DNA from: Lepidodermella squamata
Lineage: Eukaryota > Gastrotricha
NCBI GenBank assembly: GCA_047495785.1
Contig: JBLDXI010000001.1
Coordinates: forward strand, 2,170,001-2,234,000
Direction of reading: 5' to 3'
DNA: 64,000 bases
Position 1 is the stretch's first letter, and each line of letters begins with the position of its first letter. A program made the position numbers and the translations under genes. Below are positions 54,672 to 63,971 of the stretch, in pieces. Below the pieces are notes generated by a model. That model did not search any database, was not told the origin of the DNA, and saw nothing but the letters and a program-made list of their open reading frames with translations.

Positions 54672-54714
54672 TCTAAAATCAATCACCTTTCAATTTAAAA
54701 AATTATCGATATTT

Positions 54715-55374
54715 TCAGACTTCAAGTTCAGGGTTGAAATGGTTATTGGCCAAATGTCTCTTCATGGCCAACTCATTTCTGAAAGTTTTTCGACAATTCG
54801 GGCGCAGGCATTTCACAGGCGGGCCTCGAGCACCCAAAGCATGAGTCTTCAGATGCTGTCGCCTACCGAAGGGAGAGCTCAACTCTTTCGGACACAGCGT
54901 ACATTTCCACGTGGCGTTGAAATGGAGCCTGTTTTCGTGAACTTTCAAATCGCCGGTTGTACGAAACTTCTGACCACAAGTCATACACTCACAAGTCTTG
55001 AAGTAGTGAGCATACCGCATATGATGAAACAGCAAATGATTAGTCAAATAATAGTTGCTGCACACCGGGCATATAAACTGTTTAGTTTCCGGCTTCGGCT
55101 TGAGACACAAATTGCCGTGGTTCCTTTTAGCAGTCCACGAAGGAAATAACCGCCCACATTTTTCGCACGCTAGGTAAGGGGATGGGCGATGGAAACGCGT
55201 TAGGTGTTGCTGGAGGTACAAAAAACAATTGAATAAATGCGGGCAGACCGGGCATTTCAAAGGTTCAGCTTCCGTGCGATGCATCGCCTTCATGTGAGCG
55301 TTCAAATTCGTTTTACACGTAAATTCCCGTCCGCATTCACCGCATTTAATCAGAACTCTTTTTCTTGCCATCAT
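54715..55374 (-). CDS. C2H2 zinc-finger protein, D type (copy 3)
   Basis: A single-exon 219-residue protein. It has the same architecture as the D genes at 32394 and 33848: about eight fingers, RFHRPSPYLACEKCGRLF in the third, KCLRPNCRKTFRNELAMKRH near the end and a FNPELEV tail. It is more diverged from those two than they are from each other and lies 20 kb away, so it is the older branch. Confidence 0.85.
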   Translation of the reverse strand: MMARKRVLIKCGECGREFTCKTNLNAHMKAMHRTEAEPLKCPVCPHLFNCFLYLQQHLTRFHRPSPYLACEKCGRLFPSWTAKRNHGNLCLKPKPETKQFICPVCSNYYLTNHLLFHHMRYAHYFKTCECMTCGQKFRTTGDLKVHENRLHFNATWKCTLCPKELSSPFGRRQHLKTHALGARGPPVKCLRPNCRKTFRNELAMKRHLANNHFNPELEV

Positions 55375-55444
55375 GTCACCAAGTAAAACCTAAGAAGATG
55401 GGTTTATATTATTATAATCTGTTCACAGGGTTCAGAGCTAAATT

Positions 55445-55791
55445 TCAACGGCAACGAGATGAGTGATTTCGAAGTCCGGCAGGCTGGAAAAATCGTTTCG
55501 AGCAATTCTGGCACTGAAATTTGGGCGTAGGATCGTGCAGTAACATGTGATTCTTCTTGCCAGCTTCAGTTTTGAACACAGCTGCACACACGTGGCAGCT
55601 CAGAGGATCTACTGCAGGCGGGGCACTGAACGAATACGAATTATTCGACCCTTTTCCACAAACACAATTTTTTTCTGAAGTTGAAAATTATCCTCCTTAA
55701 TAAATTTTTCGATATGGATAAAACGCTAACTGAATTCTTCGAGTTGCTTCTCCAGCTGAGCGATTTTTATCTCGGCAACAATCGATTCCAT
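55445..55791 (-). CDS. Small two-finger protein, B-like (F)
   Basis: Exons 55791-55731 and 55674-55445 join in phase to 96 residues. The first exon encodes a short Leu/Glu-rich helix (MESIVAEIKIAQLEKQLEEF), comparable in size to the fused B3 first exon. The second holds a Cys-rich linker with the YSFSAPP motif seen in B genes and two fingers (CHVCAAVFKTEAGKKNH and CQNCSKRFFQPAGLRNH). It would be missed by a simple long-ORF search because both exons are short. Confidence 0.68.
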
Positions 55792-55949
55792 CTGGCCTCT
55801 AATTTCGGTAAATTAATTAATAGTCTAACTACGATCAAAAATGCATCAAATATCGCAAAAAATTGTGAATCGTAAGCCTAACACGAATCTATATAGACGG
55901 CAGCAAAAATTATTCTAAATTAATTCCAAATTCAGGGCGTAACCTGGTA

Positions 55950-56372
55950 CTATTGGATTTCACGATGAGGACGTCTCATGTGGGCACGTAGATTTTTGTG
56001 GTTACCAAACGACTTCGGGCAGCGATCGCATTTGAAAGGTTTCGAAGTCTCGTCTTCTGAAGCTGCGAAATTTTGAAGCGTTTCTAAGCCGTCATCCTTC
56101 CTTTTCTCATTCGCAATTTCGAAACTTGGCCTCTTAGAGGGAGCCGTTTTATTCATATCACGTTGAACCATTTCTCTGATAAAATCTTTCCAATCATCGT
56201 CCACATCAACGATTTCATCTTGAGGAGGCGCGATCGCTTCGACAAGATCTTGAAGGTAGTTGACTTGAGCGTAGCACATCGCTAAATATGGATTCGTCGA
56301 GGCTTCATTGTGCGTCAAAATGGTTCGGACGAGTAACACAACTGCTTGCTTAATGGCACGAATTTTTTCCAT
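55950..56372 (-). CDS. Zinc-finger protein with A-type module (A4)
   Basis: A single-exon 140-residue protein. The module AVVLLVRTILTHNEASTNPY then LAMCYAQVNYLQDLVEAI is a diverged form of the A1-A3 module: the Ala/Cys/Leu pattern LxLCLAxVxFIxxLV becomes LxMCxAQxxYLQDLV. An acidic linker (DEIVDVDDDW) and a basic segment follow, and the protein ends in one finger (CDRCPKSFGNHKNLRAH). Confidence 0.8.
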   Translation of the reverse strand: MEKIRAIKQAVVLLVRTILTHNEASTNPYLAMCYAQVNYLQDLVEAIAPPQDEIVDVDDDWKDFIREMVQRDMNKTAPSKRPSFEIANEKRKDDGLETLQNFAASEDETSKPFKCDRCPKSFGNHKNLRAHMRRPHREIQ

Positions 56373-56443
56373 CGAAAAATCGAAATTTTATAAACAAAAG
56401 AGAGTCCTAGAAAAATGAGGTTTTCGAATGGATGTTTTACTGA

Positions 56444-56959
56444 TTAGTGAATAGTTTTCAGAGTTTCAGATGTCTGGAAGAGTTCAGGATGGTAATATTT
56501 ACGGTGATAGCTCCAGCTGATCTTAGAACTGTACGTTCGAGGGCATACCTGACAGCCGTAAGGTTTGACTCGATGAGGTAGTTTTCGATGGTTCCTGAGA
56601 TTGGCCCGGGTAGTGAATGTCTTCCAGCACTGATCACATTGGATGGTTCCCGAAGTATTGGCTCCAGCCGATTTGATAGGCTGAACAGCCGGTACGGTCA
56701 GCAAATCATTAGGATCTATGTTTCTATGCGGAGAATTCACAAATTCGCCCATGTGAGGATGCGGAACGATTTCCTTGGCCAAGTTGCGGGGTGAGCTAGC
56801 TTCGCGAGATATTGAATCAAGGATTTCTTGGAGATAAATCAACTGAGCCCGGCACATGACCAAAAAGGAATTGGTATGAGCTTCATCATGGGTCTCAAAC
56901 AGGCAGACAAGTAATTCCACGGTATGCTGCGCTGCTTTGAGCTGTTTTTCAAATTCCAT
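56444..56959 (-). CDS. Zinc-finger protein with A-type module (A5)
   Basis: About 171 residues from the true ATG at 56959. The module HTVELLVCLFETHDEAHTNS then FLVMCRAQLIYLQEILDS is closest to A4, its tandem neighbour. A polar linker is followed by two fingers (CDQCWKTFTTRANLRNH and CQVCPRTYSSKISWSYH). A4 has one finger where this has two, so finger number changes between close relatives while the module is retained. Confidence 0.8.
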   Translation of the reverse strand: MEFEKQLKAAQHTVELLVCLFETHDEAHTNSFLVMCRAQLIYLQEILDSISREASSPRNLAKEIVPHPHMGEFVNSPHRNIDPNDLLTVPAVQPIKSAGANTSGTIQCDQCWKTFTTRANLRNHRKLPHRVKPYGCQVCPRTYSSKISWSYHRKYYHPELFQTSETLKTIH

Positions 56960-57176
56960 CAAGTTTTAGTTGTAATGAGACCTAAAAATAGACAAATCGG
57001 CCGCATCGAACGTGTAGAACTTTACCCATTCGTAACTCAAAAAACTGAAAATGTAATCGAATTAGATCAAGTAACACAGGTTGACCGATTGGACCCGGGA
57101 GAATTTTATGTCTTTTCAGATGATCAGACAGATTGCTTAAGTCTTCGGGCACAATGTGCATTTCCACTTGACAATT
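56960..57176 (-). pseudogene. 3' remnant of a C-type zinc-finger copy
   Basis: On the minus strand around 57200-57117, just past the stop of C6, the frame HKLAKHEIVKWKCTLCPK is readable. It is the last-but-one finger block of C-type genes, in a different frame from C6. It is the end of another copy whose middle was deleted, leaving its N-terminal part fused to C6. Confidence 0.55.
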
Positions 57177-58177
57177 TCATGCTTCGCCAGCTTGTGATAC
57201 CTCATCCTTACTAGCATGCACTGATCGTATGTGTTTGGTCAAACGCCGTCTAGAGAGGTTGTTCAGACCGCATATCGTACATGGGAATTCAGGCTGACAA
57301 TCCTCAACATCGGCGACGGTTCCGTGTACTTTCATATGCCTCCGAAGACTGCAAGACTGGATATAAACTTTAGGGCACAATGTGCATTTCCACTCGCCTT
57401 GATCGCGCTTCGCCGGGTCATGAAATTTCATATGCTTTTGAAGAGTATTAGGCCAGGTGAAAACTTTAGGGCACAATGTGCATTTCCACTTGACATTTTC
57501 ATGCTTCGCCAGCTCATGATTCTTAGCACCCCAACTGGAGGTGAATGATTTTCCACAAACCAAGCACGGAAATCGCACAGATTGATGTACTTGCATGTCA
57601 TGTGAATACAAGGAACTTTGATTCCGGTAAGTCATTGAGCACTTCATGCATTTCACGTTGCCGCCATGCATTTCTCTCACATGTTTCCTCCAGGCTTTCA
57701 ACGAGTTGAACATTTTACAGCAATTTTCACACGGCTGCGAAGGTGTGGGGCGATGCTTCTGAGTCAAGTGTTGTTGGAGGTATTCTTCGCAACGTAGTTT
57801 GATGTGGCAGACAGGGCATTCTTTTGAATCTTCCCTGCTAGCATGTACCCCTTGAATGTGTCGGGTCAACATCTGTCTATTGGAGGTATTCAAGCCGCAA
57901 ATCGAACAAAGGAACTTAGGCTGATAACCCTCAATATCGCTAGCGATTGTACCTGGGAATCATATGGAGAAATAGTGTAGTAGAGTAAACAACAGTACTT
58001 ACATCGGTTCTGATGTCTCCAAACTTCTGATGGCGTGTAGAAAGACTTATGACATCTCTTGCATTCGAAATGGGGAGATGCGGCGTGTAAATGCACGTGA
58101 TCTCGCTTACTTTCTATTCTCTCGAAAACAGCAGCGCAAATCGGACAGGTCAGGCTATCCAGCGGCTTCACAGCCAT
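57177..58177 (-). CDS. C-type zinc-finger protein with duplicated tail (C6)
   Basis: Exons 58177-58003 (175 nt) and 57952-57177 give 316 residues. Exon 1 encodes MAVKPLDSLTCPICAAVFER and a second finger. Exon 2 holds eight or so units with KHRPTPSQPCENCCKMF, HELAKHENVKWKCTLCPKVF and KWKCTLCPKVYIQS. After the normal end (RRHMKVHGTV) the protein runs on into DCQPEFPCTICGLNNLS and RSVHASKDE, a second copy of the exon 2 N-terminus (compare GYQPKFLCSICGLN). The extra tail therefore comes from a partly deleted tandem copy. Confidence 0.8.
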
Positions 58178-58516
58178 TCAAGCAAAAATGTCAAGCTTCA
58201 AAAATGATTTAACAGGGAAAAATCAGAATTTCAGGCTACTATTCAGTCTAAGTTTACAGCTTCATACAAGGGTTTCAAAGGTGAGCTTACATCATGACCG
58301 AATTGAATTAGCAATCTTCGAAAAATCATTTAATTAGAACAACATTAGAAAATCGTACAAGAAAATTAATTGCCAAGTTCCTTCAAATTATGTCCAAAAC
58401 GTGCCTTTTATCTATTTCTTATTATCCAAAATATTTGAGCATCATCTTCATTCCCAATGGAAATTATCTTTCACTCCATTATTAACGTCGACGAATAAAA
58501 AAAGCTAATAATCAAT
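58178..58516. other. Spacer between C6 and C7
   Basis: About 340 bp with no gene. The first 60 bp upstream of C6 (AAGCTTCAAAAATGAT word) recur upstream of the C10 relic at 61650-61710. Confidence 0.45.
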
Positions 58517-59491
58517 TTATCTAGGGACGGATCCGTGTACTTTCATATGCCTCCGAAGATTGAAAGACTGGTTATAAACTTTAGGGCACAATGTGCATTT
58601 CCACTCGCCATGATCGCGCTTCATCGGGTGAAATTTCATATGCTTTTGAAGACTATTAGGCCGGGTGAAAACTTTAGGGCACAATGTGCATTTCCACCTG
58701 ACTTTTTCATGCTCCACCAGCTCATGATTCTTAGCCCCCGAACTGGAGGTGAATGATTTTCCACAAACCAAGCACGGAAATCGCACAGATTGATGCACTC
58801 GCATGTCATGTAGATACAAAGAACTTTGGTTGCGGTAAGTCATTGAGCACTTGTTGCATTTCATGCATTTCATGTTGCTGCCATGCACTTCTCTCACATG
58901 TTTCCTCCAGGCTCTCAACGAGGTGAAAATTTTACAGCAATATTCACACTGCTGTGAAGGCAAAGGGCGATGCTTCTGAGCCAAGTGTCGTTGGAGGTAT
59001 TCTTTGCAACGGGATTTGATGTGGCAGACAGGGCATTCCCTTGAATCTTCCATACTAGCATGAACCGCTTGTACGTGTCTGGACAAATATTGTCTAGAGA
59101 AGGCATTCAGACCGCATATTGTACAAAGGAATTCAGGCTGATAACCCTCAACATCGGTGACGAATGCACCTGGGAATCATACGGTGAAATTGTGTAGCAG
59201 AGTAAGCAACATGACTTACATCTGTTCCGATGTCTCCGAACTCCCGATGGCTTGTAGAAAGCCATATGACATCTCTTACATTCGAACTGGGGAGATGCGT
59301 CGTGTAAATGCACGTGATCTCGCTTGGCGTCAATTCTCTTGAAAACAGCGGCACAAATTGGACAGGTCAGGCTATCCAGCGGCTTAGCCCGAGATGAGCC
59401 ATGTTTCCTGTCTTTTACCAGTTAGTCGAATATTTACAGAGGATATATTTTGGGGAGCACAAAGTGACTCACCATCGGGCTTCAAATCCAT
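58517..59491 (-). CDS. C-type zinc-finger protein (C7)
   Basis: Exons 59491-59473 (19 nt, MDLKPD), 59411-59220 and 59169-58517 give 287 residues. Exon 2: RKHGSSRAKPLDSLTCPICA. Exon 3 opens GYQPEFLCTICGLNAFSRQ and carries KHRPLPSQQCEYCCKIF, then two KWKCTLCPKV fingers, ending RRHMKVHGSVPR. It is the closest relative of C6 but has an added first exon and a 3-residue insertion (MKCNKC in place of MKC) inside one finger. Confidence 0.82.
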
Positions 59492-59845
59492 TCAACACAA
59501 ATCCGTAGATTCGAAAATGCTACGACACCAAAAATAAATGGAAAAATTGAGGCAAATTTTTAGTTCAGCTACACCAGCTTTATACTCAACAGTCAGCTGA
59601 CAACATGACCGAAGTGGATTAGAAAACTTTGAAAAATCCCAGCAAATTGTAAATAAGGGCTATAGGTTACGGTATAGGAATCGAATTAACATTCATTACA
59701 AAACTGAACGAGACAATTCATTGCCATGCTCCTTCCTATAATCGCATGATGAGCTGCTGATCATTTGCGAGCATAATCGACCTTCCCAACGGAAATATTA
59801 TGACAGCCCTCATCAATGGCGACCAATAACAAGTTAATCATCAGT
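59492..59845. other. Spacer between C7 and C8
   Basis: 350 bp, no gene. Parts near 59700-59780 resemble the spacer upstream of C4 at about 45400-45480 (CAATTCATTGCCATG and GAACATTCCC-like words), consistent with block duplication. Confidence 0.4.
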
Positions 59846-60737
59846 TTATCCAGGGAAGATTCCGTGTACTTTCATATGCCTCCGAAAACTGGCAGAGTGA
59901 TTGAAAAATTTAGGGCAAAGGTTGCAATTCCACTTGACATTGTCGTGTTTTGCCAGCTCATGAATCTTAGCGTTTTCACTCGATACGAATAATTTGCCAC
60001 AAGTCAAGCATGAAAATCGCACAGACTGATGCACTCGCTTGTCGTGATGATTCAGTACGATTTGATTTCGAAAATTCAGAGAGCATTTCGTGCATTCGAA
60101 GTCTCTGCCATGCATTCGTCTAACATGTCTACTCAAGGTTTTCAACGAGGAGTAGATTTTACAGCAATATTCACACTGCTGCGAAATCGTGGGGCGATGA
60201 TTTTGGGACATGTGATAGTAAAGGTATCTTGAGCAACGGCATTTCAGGTGGCATACAGGGCATTCTCTTGAATCTTCCTTGCGGGCGTGAACTGATTTCA
60301 GATGCGCAGTCAAATCACGCTTATCGAATAATTCCAGACCGCATATGGGGCACACATATTCAGATAGACAACCTTGAATCCTGAAAGCTTTTTCATCTGA
60401 AAACCGGCAGATAAATCGTATGGTAAATTATCTCAGCTTACGACAACGCTCCACATGGTATTTAAGTCTCCCTTTCGTGAGAAGTGTCTTGGGACATGAA
60501 TCGCATTTGAAACTGGGGGATTCATCGTGAAAATGCAAGGTTTTTGCAGAAAGCGGACTGAACTCAAAACCTTGGCGCAAAATGGGCAGGTGCGGCTGTC
60601 AAGCGACGCATTCTTGTGTGAATTTTTCTTCTTCCCTGAGACTTGAAAAATTCGAAACAAATGTATTTTATCAGTACCAAATATTTTTCAACTACCAGGT
60701 GTCATTAATTGAGCCTTTTTGAGCCTTTCGCGGCCAT
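59846..60737 (-). pseudogene. C-type zinc-finger gene, recently broken (C8)
   Basis: Exon 3 (60396-59846) is fully open with about six intact fingers (NHRPTISQQCEYCCKIY, HELAKHDNVKWNCNLCPKF). Exon 1 (60737-60696) contains a 10-bp tandem duplication of TGAGCCTTT(T/C) (plus strand 60710-60729) that brings a stop into frame after MAAKGSKRLN. Exon 2 (60635-60442) has five A where six are needed (plus 60541-60545), shifting frame inside the second finger. The promoter block is intact. Exon 2's homopolymer lesion might be a sequencing error. The exon 1 duplication is not easily explained so. Confidence 0.72.
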
Positions 60738-60869
60738 ATGAAGATACAAGTTTAGCTTCCCCCTATTATATTATGAAAGGCCTCTAAAGGAATAATTTAA
60801 ATTGGTATAGAATCTATTTGAAACTCAACCGAAAAAGAATCTTCTTTTACTTACTTTTACTACTTAATT

Positions 60870-61075
60870 AACAATACCTCTTTGTGATCGTTGTGATCGT
60901 CAAGGTATTTAAAACAACGTAGTTTGACGTGACAGACAGAGCATTCAATTGAATCTTTCTTGGCGGCATGAACCGATATCTGGTTGATGGCCGCAGCCTG
61001 GTGTTGACGCAATGTGATTTCTGCCCAGTGCTTTGAATGTCGAAGTGAAGAAATTCAACCAAGCTCGGGTAAACG
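60870..61075 (-). pseudogene. C-type zinc-finger relic (C9)
   Basis: A short stretch reads ISVHAAKKDSIECSVCHVKL then RCFKYL in one frame. This matches the SVHAGKEDS.ECPVCHIKLRCSRYL block at the start of exon 3 in C genes. Nothing recognisable continues on either side, so it is a fragment. Confidence 0.6.
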
Positions 61076-61077
61076 GT

Positions 61078-61111
<34 letters not shown>

Positions 61112-61360
61112 TAAGATGAAACGCCGCCTTTTTATTTTTTCAAATTTTTAAATGGATGTGGCTATGTGAACACAGGAAAAGTGTATCGCGCATTGGCTAT
61201 GCGTACACAATATGCGTGACACACAGCCATGGCCTTTTTAAATGATCAAAAAGTATTTTTTGTTAATAATACTAGGTACGGCTCACATGCTCACTCCGTT
61301 CGCATGGTATACTGGATACTGGATACTGGAAATTATTGATACGGTTGTGACCATTGCTGA

Positions 61361-61645
61361 TCACATGTCGTACGTCGTACAAATGTACTTCGGTCGATCA
61401 CATTCACCATCGCCTGCACCATGTAATTATAGGGTTTAATGCCGTAGTCAGTTGAAATAATAAAACTCACGATGCCTTACATGGCGCGGAGCTCTTCCGA
61501 GATCGAAATTAAACTGGGAACATTTTTTGCATTCGAACTGGGGAGATGCGTCGTGTAAATGCACGTGATCTCGCTTGTTTGCAGATTTCTTGAAAACAGT
61601 AGCGCAAATCGGACAAGTCAGGCTATCCAGCGGCTTCAAAGCCAT
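61361..61645 (-). pseudogene. Truncated C6-like zinc-finger gene (C10)
   Basis: Exon 1 (61645-61471, 175 nt, the same length as in C6) encodes MALKPLDSLTCPICATVFKK and a degenerate second finger that has lost its histidine spacing (CKKCSQFNFDLGRAPRH). Exon 2 (61413-61361) joins in phase (DGECDRPKYICTTYDM) but stops after 17 codons, where sisters continue with a finger array. It is best read as a gene remnant whose 3' part has been lost. Confidence 0.6.
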
Positions 61646-61708
61646 TCAAGCAGATATTTCAAGCTTCAAAAATGATATAGCAAGGAAAACATCAGAACTT
61701 CAGGCTAC

Positions 61709-62427
61709 CTAGCACGGAAATTGCACAGATTGATGTACTCGCATGTCATGTAGATACAAAGAACTTTGGTTTCGGTAAGTCATCGAGCACTTCATGCATT
61801 TCACGTCGCCGCCGTGCACTTCTCTCACGTGATCCTTCCAGGTTTTCAACGAGGTAAAGATTTTACAACAACATTCACACTGCTGCGAAATCGTGGGGCG
61901 ATGATATTTGGACATATGATAGCTAAGGTATCTTGCGCAACGCAATTTGACGTGGCAGACAGGGCAGTCTCTTGCATCTCCCTTGCCGGCGTGCACCGAT
62001 TTTAGGTGAGCACAAACTTCGCTTTTACGCGAGCAATGCTTGCCACATATCGTACACAATAAATTTGGTCGATAATCTTCAACATTGCCTGCACCTGTGA
62101 ATTAAACAGTAAATGATGTAGCAAGGAAAAACGTAACCAAAACTGACAGTGCTTCTCATGGTGCCCAGCTCTCCCGAGCTTAGAATACATATGTTCACAT
62201 TTTCCGCATTTGAAGAGGGACGATTCGTCGTGCATGTGTTCCTGCTGACAAGTGACCGATTCGAAGACCCTAGCGCAAACTTGACACGTGCGGCTGCTTA
62301 GCGAGAGAGTCGAATCATCCTTCTCTCCTAGTACCCAGCAAATTACAAACGAAACAGGATATGGAGAAAATGTAGAATATTGCAACTTACTGACTTCATC
62401 AACTCCGAAGCTACTCACCTCAGCCAT
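61709..62427 (-). CDS. C-type zinc-finger protein truncated at a junction (C11)
   Basis: Exons 62427-62391, 62327-62148 (GTCAGT donor) and 62094-61709 join in phase to 200 residues: MAEVSSFGVDEV, two fingers in exon 2 (CQVCARVFESVTCQQEH is spaced irregularly), then exon 3 up to HQSVQFPC, where a TAG follows at once. In sisters this point is the middle of a finger (RFPCLVCGKSF). The sequence after the break (61710 downward) is the 5' flank of C10, so a deletion between two copies removed the last fingers and supplied the stop. Confidence 0.68.
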
Positions 62428-62526
62428 GCAATAGATTCAGCTTTCAGCTTTAGAAAATCATTCAATCTAGAAGAAAACTACAGCTGAAAATTTCAAGAAA
62501 AAAGTTTGCTTTTCTTCGAAAAAAGT

Positions 62527-62994
62527 TCACGATGCAACGCTACGACGTTTCCTCACTATATCAGGATGAAATTTCGAACGATGCAAACTCCAGTGCGATT
62601 GGTGGGCAAATTTTATCGAACAAATAGTACAGATGTAATTTTTCAGCGGCTCAGCTCTCTTGGCCCGCTTTCTATTACGATTCGAACTAATAGGCTTCGC
62701 GCGCTCACGTTTTGTCCCATCCTGACCTTGAAGCGAAAAAACTGGCAGATCGTGAGCTTCTTGCTTGACATGATGGGAAGAAGTTCCAATTTTTTCGGCA
62801 GAGAGACCGGATACAGGAACGATTCCTCGGCTGTTTGACTGAGCAGCTGAGTCAATCAAATCTCGAAGGTACAAGACCTGAGCCTGGCACATCTTTACAA
62901 ACGACGCCAGTTTCTCGTCTTCATTCATTGTGAAAGTGAACAGCAACAGATCGACGTAATCTTTCGCCTTATCGAGTTTGCTCGACAATTCCAT
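62527..62994 (-). CDS. Zinc-finger protein with A-type module (A6)
   Basis: A single-exon protein of about 155 residues from the true ATG at 62994. The module AKDYVDLLLFTFTMNEDEKL then FVKMCQAQVLYLRDLIDSA aligns with A4 and A5. A long basic segment (KRERAKPISSNRNRKRAKR) is probably a nuclear localisation signal, before one finger (CTICSIKFAHQSHWSLH). It lies between C11 and C12, so A-type genes have been carried along in C-type duplications or the reverse. Confidence 0.78.
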   Translation of the reverse strand: MELSSKLDKAKDYVDLLLFTFTMNEDEKLASFVKMCQAQVLYLRDLIDSAAQSNSRGIVPVSGLSAEKIGTSSHHVKQEAHDLPVFSLQGQDGTKRERAKPISSNRNRKRAKRAEPLKNYICTICSIKFAHQSHWSLHRSKFHPDIVRKRRSVAS

Positions 62995-63095
62995 CGTCAA
63001 TAAAACTTAAAAGTAGCTAAAATGTCGTTAAAGCAACAATAACTGATTTTCGTTGATTGACAAGTTGAAACCTTCACGCAGGAAATGCAGGACTA

Positions 63096-63971
63096 TTAAG
63101 CCTCAATACCACCTCTGTGTATTTTCATATGTCTCCAAAGACTTCGAGAACGGTCAAAAATTTTAGGGCACAGTTTGCATTTCCACTTGACATTGTCGTG
63201 TTTCGCCAGCTCGTGATCCTTAGCGCTTCGACTCGAGGAGAATGATTTGTCACAAGTCAAGCATGAAAATCGCATAGGTTGATGTACTTCTTTGACATGG
63301 TTGTACAACGCTCTTTCACTTCGAAAAGGCAAAGTGCATTCGATGCATTCGTGGTCACCGCCATGCACGCCTCTAACATGTCTCTTCCAGCTTCTCAATG
63401 ACGAATAGATTATACAGCAATATTCACACTGCTGCCAAATCGTGGGACGATGGCTATGAAACAAGCGATCGTTAAGGTAACGTGCGCAACGAATTTTGAT
63501 GTGGCAGACAGGGCATTCTCGTGAATCGTCCTTTCCTGCGTGCACCGATTTTATGTGAGTATTCATATCACATTTCAATGTCCATTGCAGCCCACACATC
63601 GTACATGTGTAATTCGGATGATCCCATTTACCATTGCCTGCACCAAGTAATTATAGGGTTGTCGTCATTAAAAATCGTACAACTTACAATGCTTCTCATG
63701 GTGCCGAACTCCCCCGAGCGTTGAATAAGTCTGGGCACATTTTGCGCATTCGAAACCGGACGATTCGTAGTGGAAATGCACGTGTTCTCGCAAATAGGTG
63801 GCTGATTTGAAGACCCTAGCGCAAATTTGACATTTACGGCGGCCAAGCGAGAGGTCCTGGAATGAATCTCTCTTGTCATCTAATACTCGAAACCACGAAA
63901 AGGCAATGGTTTTGAAGTTCAATAAATTTCCGATTACCAGTTTTGCTCGATATCGAGTCGTCTGCGGCCAT
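63096..63971 (-). CDS. C-type zinc-finger protein (C12)
   Basis: Exons 63971-63938, 63879-63688 and 63637-63096 give 255 residues. It opens MAADDSISSKTDDKRDSF. The exon 2 fingers are CQICARVFKSATYLREH and CAKCAQTYSTLGGVRHH. Exon 3 starts CNGKWDHPNYTCTMCGLQW and contains SHRPTIWQQCEYCCIIY and HELAKHDNVKWKCKLCPKIF, ending RRHMKIHRGGIEA. One unit (YLNDRLFHSH) has an altered His region. The frame and splice sites are intact. The upstream promoter would start within 30 bp of the window edge. Confidence 0.83.

Noticed and set aside
61242-61439. Plus-strand 65-codon ORF resembling a hydrophobic peptide
   Set aside because: It overlaps, on the opposite strand, the second exon of the C10 zinc-finger remnant, and contains a short TGGATAC tandem repeat. 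Probably a chance frame.
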